From positions 558,001 to 622,000 of the forward strand of contig CM074702.1 of NCBI GenBank assembly GCA_037367355.1: a stretch of DNA of 64,000 nt, written 5' to 3'. The notes below the pieces were generated by a model, which saw only the letters and a list, made by a program, of their open reading frames with translations, was not told the origin of the DNA and did not search any database. The position numbers and the translations under genes are program-made. Each line of letters starts with the position of its first letter. Position 1 is the first letter of the stretch. Source of the DNA: Neoscytalidium dimidiatum. Taxonomy: Eukaryota > Ascomycota > Dothideomycetes > Botryosphaeriales > Botryosphaeriaceae. Shown here one piece after another: positions 1 to 8,722 of this stretch.

Positions 1-698
1 TAGACGCGAGGCTTATTTCTCCACGGAACTCACAAGCTGGGATCCGCAGCATCGGCAAGAGCAGCACTGCTGCCGTTGATACCAACTGAAACGCCACAGA
101 CCAGGTTGCACATGCCGACCGTGATTCCTCCCCAGAAGAGAGCATATCCAGTGTAGTAGTTGGAGGCCGAATAGAGTGCATCGCCGCTGACCGACTGGAT
201 CTTTGCAGAGAAGACAATGGACATGATGACGCCGTAGATAGCGACGACCTCGCAGAAGATGATGGAGATCAGGTTCTTGGTGCGTATCCTGGGTGCCTTG
301 ACACCTCCACCAAGAATAGAGCTACCGGTGATGAAGATACCCCTACGCAACGTGTCAGCCAGATGCCCAACGACCCAGCGTCCTCAGACTTGACGCACCA
401 TGCTGCTCCAACCACGGATAGGCCGATGCAGAGGCCGATACCCATGTCCGCCCACATGTACGGCGAAACGCTCTCGAGAAATTGTCCAACCTGGCAGCGT
501 CGTCATCAGTCAAGCTCGGACTCGGTCATCAAAAAATTGTCGGCGCATACGTTAAAAGCCTCGCCCTCGCCGTTGAACAGCATGTCTACAAGCAAATCAG
601 CGCCAGATCGCGGATGGAGGCCGTGAAAGTGTAAACGTACACAGGCCGACGACAGTCAAGGCGACGGAGGCGCCGCCGGCGCCATAGATGAGGCCCAT
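1..698 (-). CDS. vma16: V-type ATPase proteolipid subunit c'' (partial, runs off left edge)
   Basis: Membrane proteolipid of the V0 sector of the vacuolar proton pump; with the other c-type subunits it forms the proton-carrying ring. Four exons are visible on the minus strand: 698-641, 585-551, 490-399 and 342-34, joined by 55-60 nt introns with GTACGT, GTATGC and GTGCGT donors. A further donor (GTGAGT) starts at 33, so at least one more exon lies outside the window. The joined frame is clean and gives [20 protein letters not shown], then [20 protein letters not shown] and the conserved [20 protein letters not shown] block. The glutamate at about residue 93 in IIFCEVV matches the essential proton-binding acid of this family. 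The ATG at 698 is chosen because it opens directly into a hydrophobic helix; the frame is open further upstream, so the first residues are uncertain. Confidence 0.9.
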
Positions 699-1064
699 CC
701 TCGCGAAGCTCCCCGGGAGTGTAAATGTGAGATGGAAGACAGAAAGATGCCCTCGATGCGTGTGGAGGGCGGTGGACGGCGCGGTCGGGCGTTGCTGGTT
801 GCTTGGACCTGACGCTGCTGCTGCTCTGGAGCTCACACGGCCATCGCGCGGCTCGGAGAAAGGCCGCAGCCCGGGCCGCCCGTCGCTTCCATTCACGTGC
901 AGGCCCGGGCGCTGCCCTGCCGCCTGCCGTGTCGCGCCCGCTGGACATGGCTATCTCGCCGCCCTTGCGACGCCGCCTCCACTGCAACCACGCGCGCGCT
1001 CCGTGGCCCAACAATTAATTCACGAGCCCGGTCAGAAACGCGGTGCAGTCGCCTGCTCGCTACA
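699..1064. promoter_or_regulatory. Divergent promoter region VMA16 / TOA2
   Basis: GC-rich 366-base gap between two divergent start codons, so it must carry the promoters and 5' leaders of both genes. I see no clear TATA box and no convincing coding potential; open frames here look like chance products of high GC. Confidence 0.5.
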
Positions 1065-1536
1065 ATGAGCGACCTTAACTACTATGAGATCTACCGCAAG
1101 ACCAGGTATGCTCCGCACTAGACTGCGGCTACCCCATGTCGTACCAGATTGAGGAGTCGCCGTGGCTAAGATACACCAGTATTGGCCTCACACTGATGGA
1201 CACGCTGGACGAGCTCATCAGTACTCGTCGCATGGAGCCGCAGCTCGCCATCAAGATCATGCAAAACTTCGACAAGGCCCTGGCGGACGTCATTTCCGAG
1301 AAGGTTAAGGCTCGTATGAGCTTCAAGGTATGCGCCACTCTTTCGTACCGACGCCTGCTTTATATGTTAATGGTTAATGTGTTTGCGCGCAGGGTCACCT
1401 TGACACCTACCGCTTTTGCGACGACGTGTGGACCTTCATCATCAAAGACATCACCTTCAAGATGGACAACTCGCAGTCGCTCACTGCCGACAAGATCAAG
1501 ATTGTCAGCAACAATAGCAGCAGGCCCGGAAACTAA
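1065..1536 (+). CDS. toa2: Transcription initiation factor TFIIA gamma (small) subunit
   Basis: Small subunit of TFIIA, which binds TBP on promoter DNA and stabilises the RNA polymerase II pre-initiation complex in the nucleus. Exons 1065-1105, 1180-1327 and 1393-1536 give 110 residues, the usual size. The first exon encodes only [13 protein letters not shown] plus two bases; splicing to [15 protein letters not shown] restores the family N-terminus. The N-terminal part (helical bundle) contains [20 protein letters not shown], and after the second intron the beta-barrel part reads [20 protein letters not shown]. The first intron has a GTATGC donor and the second a GTATGC donor with a GCGCAG acceptor. 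Divergent from vma16. The call is secure because both halves of the protein match the family. Confidence 0.95.
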
Positions 1537-2186
1537 GAGCCATTCTCCTTAGATTGGACTTACTGCCGCTGCGCTTTAGAGGCGGGGAAAGAGTGACTGC
1601 GGAGCGACGGTGGCTTGCGGCAGCAGCTGGACAATACGCCCCCTCGCCCATCTACTCCGATCCCCACCTACGATATCACCTGCTTTCTGCAATATCCTTG
1701 CGTTTCAAACGATGTTCATTACACGGCCGAGCTTCTGCAACCTGCTTCATTTGCTGGGTGGAGGGAGGACTGGACAATCTGTTATGAGTGCCCATAGGGA
1801 GGGAAATAGCCTGAAATAAGGCTTTCATTCTGCATTGCATTGCATTCCGTCAGCTCAGACTGGAGTGCTCGGCGTTTGAGGGTTTCCAGCACGCGGTACA
1901 GGTAAGGTGCTCGGAGGGGCATCTTTGATACCCGGACAATAGCGCACCGGTTCATATGTGAAATAAGGCTCAACCGGGTCATATCACCAATTTGTTGCTC
2001 CCAGCGCGTGTGCACCAGTGCCTGCATGAATGTTACTGCATCTTTGCTTGGTAATGCCCCTGCGCCGGCCCGGCACGTCATAGGGCGCGCTCGGATCTGC
2101 AGAGCTTCCCGCACCAAACGCGAAGCTTCCTCCACGCCGCGTAAACCGCGCAACTTCATACAGCACCCATCACACTTTTTTTCAGA
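1537..2186. other. Intergenic region TOA2-UCH
   Basis: Holds the TOA2 3' end and the UCH promoter or leader, which includes a T-rich run just before the UCH start. A minus-strand open frame of 125 codons (2159-1782) exists, but it resembles no family I know and would start only 28 bases from the UCH ATG; I do not call it a gene. Confidence 0.4.
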
Positions 2187-3076
2187 ATGGCATCCACAGA
2201 GCAGGAACGTACTAACTTGGATAATCCCGATGTTCCTAAGGGCAAGAAGAGCTTTGTACCCTTGGGTATGTGGTGTTCCACCTCTGCAAATAGTCGCTCA
2301 AGGCAGCTAACTTTCGGGCAGAGAACAATCCAGATGTGATGAACGCACTCGTACACAAGCTTGGCCTGTCGCAGAAGCTTGCTTTCCATGATGTCTATAG
2401 TATCGTTGATCCGGAGCTCCTCGCCTTCGTTCCTCGCCCAGCCCACGCTTTGCTCCTCATCTTCCCCGTTAGCGAGACGTACGAGAAGTTCAGAAGGGAG
2501 GAAGACTCCAACAAGCCCGATTATGACGGCTCTGGTGACGGCGAACCCGTTGTTTGGTACAAGCAGACTATCCGCAACGCGTGCGGCTTGATTGGATTAC
2601 TTCACGGAGTTTCCAATGGCCGAGCTCGCTCTCACATCGGTACGCTCCAACGAACTTACGGGATAGCAAAGGAGGGAGACTGACAGCTCGCAGATCCTAA
2701 CAGCGACCTTGCGAAGCTTCTCGCCGACGCTATTCCTCTCAAGCCTGCCGCCCGTGCCGACCTTCTCTACGAATCGCAAGCCCTTGAGAGCGCACACCAG
2801 TCCGCAGCTTCAGGTGGCGACACGGCTGCTCCAGACGCAAACGCTGATGTCGACCTGCACTTCGTGTGCTTTGTCAAGTCCGAGGATAATCGATTGTGGG
2901 AGATGGACGGCAGGCGCAAGGGACCGATCGAGAGAGGTATCCTTGGTGCGGACGAAGATGTACTGTCTGAGAAGGCCCTCAACCTTGGCGTCCGGAGCTT
3001 CCTCAAACGTGAGCAGGAGGCTGGAGGTGGCGATTTGCGATTCAGCCTGATCGCCTTGGCTCCTAGCTTTGATTGA
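2187..3076 (+). CDS. yuh1: Ubiquitin carboxyl-terminal hydrolase, UCH-L3/Yuh1 type (peptidase C12)
   Basis: Cysteine protease that trims small adducts and C-terminal extensions from ubiquitin or ubiquitin-like proteins such as Nedd8/Rub1. Exons 2187-2265, 2322-2639 and 2694-3076 give 259 residues. Family catalytic elements are all present: Gln108 and nucleophile Cys114 in YKQTIRNACGLIGLLHG, His188 in DLHFVCFV and Asp204 in LWEMDGRRKGP. The active-site crossover loop region lies around residues 155-185 and is rich in Ala, Ser and Asp. Introns are 54-56 nt with GTATGT and GTACGC donors, and both junctions keep the frame. It is a single-domain enzyme without the C-terminal extension of Uch37/Bap1 proteins, which supports the Yuh1-like assignment. 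Confidence 0.95.
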
Positions 3077-4075
3077 GGCTGTGGGGCGGTCGAGATTACA
3101 TAGACGGGCTGGCCTTCACGGATACGCATATACTGTGCGAACGCAGCGGCTTCAGCGGATGAGTTGCATGTGCCAAGTTTCCGATCCGAAGCGAAGAGCC
3201 GTGGGCAGGTTGCATGCGAGTTGGATGGGTAAGGTTCTGAATCAATGGGTGGGGCCAGCATTATAGCTTCCCTGATGGAATGCTTAGGACAAAGACAAGT
3301 GCTCTCTGCACATTCACCTGGTCCGTCTCCATGTGTAAGACTCCACCTCACAGCAGCTTCACCGCGTTGACAGCGGGATCAAATCCGCTAGCGGCAAGAC
3401 TCTGGAGGAGCTGGAAAGGCGATGATTGAGCAATCAAATACTGTAAGTGACCAAAGGTGCGGGACTCATCCCACGCAGGATTCTAGACTTATGTTGTCGG
3501 ATAACTCCCCTACAAAAACATCGACAGCACATCTAGCAGTTAAACCTCCATGGTGCTCTAGCATGAGGAAGGCTAGTATCTTTCTCCTGTGTTGATGTCA
3601 CAAGCCTGCCGATCCTCGCTTGAAGGACGCGTGCAGTAAGCTTGGGTTGTCTTTGTCAACTAGCCGTTTTCAACCACCAAGCCAGTCCACCTCACCACTC
3701 TCTCCACAGTTTCTCTCGTCATGTCTCTTCCATCTCACAATTGGTATTTTCGTATGAAAAATCTTCAGGCTCTGGAACTGTATCGTTCACCATGTCCCGG
3801 AACCAACTCCAGGCCATATGAAATAAGAACCTGCCGCAGTATCCCCACCTCACACGTCGAACGTCACCGTCTGTCCTTACCGCTGGAACGGTCTATACAC
3901 AAAACTTACCAAAGTTTCCTTCGACCCTTGCAGCAACAATTTCACGTACTAGGTAGCCGCCCCTTTAGGGGTTGCCTCTCTTCTTAGGATGCCCCTGATA
4001 CCAGTCCTGCCAGTAAACACCCCACCCTATGCAACACCTACCACGCGACAACCGCAGCGCGATCCTTCAACATGG
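3077..4075. other. Intergenic region upstream of the GPCR gene
   Basis: About 1 kb of mixed-composition sequence. There is a pyrimidine-rich stretch at about 3680-3720 that may be leader or promoter of the receptor gene. Open frames near 3721-3987 and 3989-4075 have no recognisable product. I see no RNA gene. Confidence 0.4.
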
Positions 4076-6544
4076 ATGGCTTCAGAATTACGTGCGCCGG
4101 CAGTAATTTCGATGGATATTTCTCGCCGGGGTCATTCAGACAGTCTCAAAGAAAATGGCGACTACATCTTTCTTTTTGACGACCACAAGAAATTTATTGT
4201 GCAAGTCACCTCAGTTGTTGGTGCTTGCACAAGCCTGATTCTAGTCTCAATTGCCTTTTTCTGGTTTGTCCGGATGAGAAAGCGGTTTAGGCATAAGTAT
4301 GACACTTTTGTATTGACCACTGTCACCATCACGACAACTAATTAATGGGCTGGCAGATTGATTATGCTTCTCATCCTCGGAGACTGGACACGTGCCCTTT
4401 GGTACCTAGTCTTTGCTTGTGTATCGTTCAAGCGCGGGAGAATCAACACGCATACCAACATTTGCCAGGCTGCCGGGTATCTGATTCAGATGGCTACCGA
4501 AGTATCGGGTCAGAACACTCTTCTCTTTCTACAATCGTGGATTTAAACTAACCTGTTCTAGATTTCTCTGTCCTGTTCATCTCCATTCACGGAGCAACAC
4601 AGATTTTCAAGCCTCCTGTCTCCGTTGCAGGCAGTGATGACCGGCTGTATAAGTACCGCCGCTGGATCTATGCAATCATTCTACTGGTACCACAAGTCTT
4701 TGCTGCGCTTCCTTTTATCGGAGACCATAAAGGCGTCGGATATCTCTCACAAGGTGCTTTCTGCACGTTGCCTATACGCCCCATATGGTATCGACTTGTG
4801 CTTGCTTGGATCCCGCGCTTGATCATCTGGTTCACTATCGTCGGGCTGGCCATCGCCATCTACGTCTACGTCCATCGAGAATTCAAGAACTTCTCCGAGG
4901 CCTTTCAGCATCACTCAACCACTTCGACAAGCTTCCTGTCGGACACTCTCGACGAAAGCCCCACAGACACAGAGAAGAGACGTGACAGTACACCAAACAT
5001 CAGCCCTCATCGGCCATCCTTCGATCCGGGGGATCTACATGTCAACGATGTCGAAACTCCCACCAAGATGGCAGCGCAGCCTTCTCTTGCATTTCCAAAA
5101 AGACGTCAGGACTCCCAAGTGTATGATGCCATCACCGAATGCGCCCCTGTCAATGCTCTCGAGTCTCCTACTTCCCCAGCCTTACCGGCTCCCACCGTCC
5201 TGCTAGAAGGCCGCCGCAACTCCCGCGTCCGTATTGAGATTCCCACCAGTACGACCGCTCCCCACGCCGCTCTCGAAACACACAATACGAGCCGCACCAA
5301 ACGCCAAAGCATCTCCGACAGCATCCGCTCCTGGCGCAGCTCGCTCCGCGACGCCGCTTGTGACGATGAGGAGGATCACCGCCGCCGCCACCACCACCAC
5401 CGCCCGAACTTCCCGACCTCCCTCTACTCCTCGCGCAGCGACACCGCCGCCGCTCCCAACACGCCCGCCCGCAGCAGCGTCTGGACGCTCTTCAGCCCCA
5501 CCAGCAGCAGCAGCAACAACAACAGCCGCCGGCCCTCCTCCTCCTCCGCCGGCACCAAACCCGCAACCCACCGCCTCCCCCGCCCCCACCACCGCCACCA
5601 CCACCGCCCTCGCCGCCCCTCCTCGCTCGACCCCATGGAGGCCCGCATGGCCGCCAAGCGCGCGCACATCCGGCGGCAGCTGCGCCAGGTCTTCGTGTAC
5701 CCGGCGGTGTACGTGTGCCTGTGGATCGTGCCGTTCGCGGCGCTGTGCGTCACGTACGACGCGCGCATGGCGGCGCGCCCGCCGTTCCTGCTCAACACGC
5801 TGAGCAACTTCTGCCTGTGCGCGATGGGCGCGGTCAACGCGGTCGTGTTCTCGGCGCGCGAGCGGCCGTGGCGGCACGTGCGCGGGAACCGCGGGAGGGG
5901 GTTTTGGGGGAGCTTTTGCTTTTGGAGGAAGGAAGACGGGCTGGATGGGGGATGGAGGAGGAGGAGGGGAAGCGGCGGGAGCGGCGGGAAGAGGTGGAGC
6001 GAGAGCACGTGCGTGGAGAGCGCGGTGGTCAGGGGGGCGTCGTCGTCGGTTGGGGGAGGGGTGGGCGGCGCTGGTGCTGGTGCCGGTGCTGGTGCTGGTG
6101 CTGGTGTTGCTGTGGCCGAAGATGACGAGCCTCCGCCGCCGCCGCCGAGACCGTTCACGGCGCCGTCGTCGCCGGTCTCGCGTGGTGCTGCTGCGGGCGA
6201 GGAGGTTGGGGAAACCGCCACCACCTTGCAGGCTCCGCCGCAGGATTTCTCGTCGGCTGCGGGTGCCGCGCGCTCGCCGCCGGCGTTTGTCTCGAGGACG
6301 TCGTTCCCGCCGCAGCTGAGGCCGCCGCCGCCCGGCCATCCGGCGAGCTCTTCGGCGACGTCGCTCGGGACTAGTCCGATTGCGCTCGCTACGAGGGGCG
6401 TCGCGGCCAGCTTGCTCAAGCGCGCGAGCGTCATGGCTGGAGCTGGTGGCGGCGGTGGCGAGAAGACGGAGGCGCAGAAGGCGGCGAGGGATATGGCGTA
6501 TGAGCGATTGGCGTGGGAGAGGAGGGAGCAGCGATGGATGCTTG

Positions 6545-6582
<38 letters not shown>

Positions 6583-6693
6583 GGAAGGCGTATGAGTCGG
6601 AGAGTGAGTACAGGAGATTTAGGGATGGCGGGAACGGTAGCGGGGACGGGTAGGACGCGAGAGTGGTGGGAAGGGGTAGGGGAGGGACTGTAG
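4076..6693 (+). CDS. Git3/Gpr1-like G protein-coupled receptor with long low-complexity C-terminal tail
   Basis: Seven-helix plasma-membrane receptor of the fungal glucose-sensing Git3 class, expected to signal through a G alpha subunit to cAMP/PKA. Exons 4076-4296 (an alternative ATG is at 4112), 4357-4508 and 4562-6693 give about 822-834 residues. The N-terminal half has the Git3 core: a first helix around VTSVVGACTSLILVSIAFFW, the next helix KLIMLLILGDWTRALWYLVF, and further helices in exon 3 (IYAIILLVPQVFAALPFIGD, LIIWFTIVGLAIAIYVYVHR). A long intracellular loop of about 270 residues separates these from the last two helices, which form a Git3_C-type domain (RQLRQVFVYPAVYVCLWIVP; FLLNTLSNFCLCAMGAVNAV). 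The loop and tail are disordered, with His-rich, Gly/Ala, Pro and Gln runs. The second intron donor (GTCAGA) is weak but is the only one that keeps the helix frame. Ligand is not deducible. Confidence 0.85.
6067..6112 (+). repeat. GGTGCT hexanucleotide repeat (Gly-Ala run) in GPCR tail
   Basis: Imperfect tandem GGTGCT/GGCGCT/GGTGCC units encode an uninterrupted alternating Gly-Ala tract in the cytoplasmic tail of the receptor. Confidence 0.85.
6547..6582 (+). repeat. CAG/CAA repeat encoding a poly-glutamine tract
   Basis: Twelve consecutive glutamine codons in mixed CAG and CAA order near the receptor C-terminus. The mixture suggests a selected poly-Gln run more than pure slippage. Confidence 0.9.
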
Positions 6694-7317
6694 GCTGCGT
6701 GGAGTAATAAGAGAGAGATAATTGTGGGTGAGACAGAGTATAAGGTAGAAATTGATAAGGACGCTCTTTTGCAAACTACATCTTAGGTCTGGAACTGTCT
6801 GATGTAGATTCTGAATTTCTCGGAGTGAATTTATTTCGAACGTAGGAAACTTAACCCTCCGTTTCGCGAGTTGGCGGAAGTCTGAACGGATAGAGGGAAT
6901 CCAAGTATGCTATCTGTTTTAGCTTAGCAGTTTTTCTCAAATACCGTTTACACCATTTCAAAGCATCTAAGCCGTCAGTTTATATGAATTATCTTCTAGA
7001 TAACGATACGTCGCTTTTTTTTTAAGTCTATCATGTAAAGAAGAACAACGGTTCGAGCGAGGCGGCTGCGGCTAGAACGTTTGCCGCGCTGCTTGTCAGA
7101 CGGGATGTGTATGTTGCAAGAAGACGCGTGGAAATCGTGGTCCGGGCGGCGCCTTCCTTTACGGGCTGAGTCATGAATGCATACATACACATCTCCTTGC
7201 TGGCTTCTCCCTTCTCACTGTTTCGCATTAAGCAGTTCTCACTCAACTCCACGTCTCCAATTTCAATCGTCGCATTCTATTATCGACGGCCTTGCTGGAT
7301 ACCATCAAATCAACAAA
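6694..7317. other. Intergenic region GPCR-HAD phosphatase
   Basis: AT-richer sequence holding the receptor 3' end and the leader of the next gene. A run of T occurs at about 7014-7024. No further gene seen. Confidence 0.4.
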
Positions 7318-8067
7318 ATGATCACTCTCGTTGCGTTCGATCTCGACGGCACGCTCGCCGAGAGCAAGCAGCCGCTAAAGGACTCCATGGGCGAGGCGCT
7401 AGCGGACCTGCTCTCTGTCGCACACGTCGCCGTCATCTCGGGTGGCGACTGGCAGCAATTCGAGAAGCAAGTCGCGTCGCGGCTGCCCGCACGCGCCGAC
7501 CTGTCGAGGCTCTGGCTGATGCCGACCACCGGCACGAAGCTCTACACGCACCAGCAGGGCTCGTGGAAGCCCGTCTACGCCGAGCTGTTCAGCGCCGAGG
7601 AGCGCAAGGCCATCATCGAGGCCTTCGAGGCCAGCCTCGAGGCGACCGGCTTCAAGCCCGAGCAGACGTGGGGCGAGCGCATCGAGGATCGCGGCAGCCA
7701 GATCACCTTCTCCGCCCTGGGCCAGCAGGCCCCCATCGCCGCGAAGGAGGTCTGGGATCCGGATTTCGCCAAGCGCAAGGTCATCCAGGCTGATTTGCGC
7801 ACTCGTCTGCCTGGGTTGTCTATCAATATGGGCGGTGCGACCTCGATCGACATTACCCGCAAGGGCGTCGATAAGGCGTACGGCCTCAAGAAGCTGCGCG
7901 ACGCGAGCAGCATTCCTCTTGAACAGATGATGTTTATCGGCGACGCCATTTTCCCTGGCGGCAACGACTATCCTGCGAAGGAACTTGGGTTGAAGACGGT
8001 GCGTGTTAAGGACCCAGATGGCACGCTTGCTGCCATTGCTGCTATCGTCGCTTGCCTCAAGCAGTGA
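7318..8067 (+). CDS. HAD-superfamily hydrolase, subfamily IIB (phosphomannomutase/sugar-phosphatase-like)
   Basis: Predicted soluble Mg-dependent phosphatase of the Cof/SPP/PMM-like HAD IIB group; the physiological substrate is unknown, probably a small phospho-sugar. A single intronless frame of 249 residues. All four HAD motifs are visible: motif I FDLDGTL (Asp8 nucleophile, Asp10), motif II VISGGDW (Ser41), motif III Lys186 in GVDKAYGLKKL, and motif IV FIGDAIFPGGNDY (Asp209, Asp217). The C2-type cap lies between motifs II and III (about residues 80-175). The ATG at 7318 follows CAACAAA and starts directly in the motif I strand; the frame is open upstream but that part looks untranslated. 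Third positions are strongly GC-biased. Eukaryotic PMM enzymes have a different lid, and the sequence reads more like bacterial HAD-IIB hydrolases, so bacterial ancestry is possible but unproven. Confidence 0.85.
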   Translation: MITLVAFDLDGTLAESKQPLKDSMGEALADLLSVAHVAVISGGDWQQFEKQVASRLPARADLSRLWLMPTTGTKLYTHQQGSWKPVYAELFSAEERKAIIEAFEASLEATGFKPEQTWGERIEDRGSQITFSALGQQAPIAAKEVWDPDFAKRKVIQADLRTRLPGLSINMGGATSIDITRKGVDKAYGLKKLRDASSIPLEQMMFIGDAIFPGGNDYPAKELGLKTVRVKDPDGTLAAIAAIVACLKQ

Positions 8068-8722
8068 AGGCCGCCCTTCAGCCATTAAGGAAAACTACGA
8101 GAATGTATTTGGAAGGTGTCTCTTGGGAAGCAAAGATGAATAAGTGGACAGTGGAGAGCATCCAGGAACAGCTTTCTACATCGAACAATCATGGATCTGT
8201 GACAGTACCATTCCGGCATTACATACTGCCTTTTCACAGCATTCCAGACAAAACATCCCTTTCTGCCTTACCCCCTTCCTCCTCGTCCCCTCCAAGTTAC
8301 GCAAACTTATATCAATAGACATCGGCTGATTAATCTACCGTAGCCTCTTCTAATACTATGCAATGATGGCTGTGTACATCAACATCAAACTCCTAATAAT
8401 AAAAGATGCTGCAAGGTTGGAAGTGCAGCAAGGCTGAAGCACGGTCCAGAGGGTACAAAACATTGTACAGTGCCACATTCCAATGCGGAAATAGTAGCAA
8501 GCTTTTCTACTTCCAAGGTCATGGAGGGGAAGCAGACAAGAGTTTGAAACCTGTGCGACTTACCCAGGCAGCAGCGCCATTTAGCTTGAACGCTTGGATG
8601 GAGCTGAGAAAACGGGTATAATATTGGATTTAGTCGACCGTCCTTCGCGATACTAAGAAAGGGCAACTATCATCTTTTACATTCATCATCTCGAATTCCT
8701 AAGAAACTGGAATTTCGCCAGC
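8068..8722. other. Intergenic region HAD-DUF3433 gene
   Basis: Moderately AT-rich sequence with the 3' end of the phosphatase gene and the promoter of the DUF3433 gene. I see no supported gene or RNA. Confidence 0.4.

Noticed and set aside
1782..2159. Minus-strand open frame of 125 codons between TOA2 and the UCH gene
   Set aside because: It resembles no family I know, would start 28 bases from the UCH ATG, and fits chance length in this composition.
5203..6582. Very long minus-strand open frame (459 codons) opposite the GPCR tail
   Set aside because: Arg/Pro/Leu-rich product is the antisense shadow of the GC-rich, low-complexity receptor tail.
7040..7070. GGTTCGAGC sequence resembling a tRNA B box
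   Set aside because: No matching A box, acceptor stem or cloverleaf could be drawn around it.
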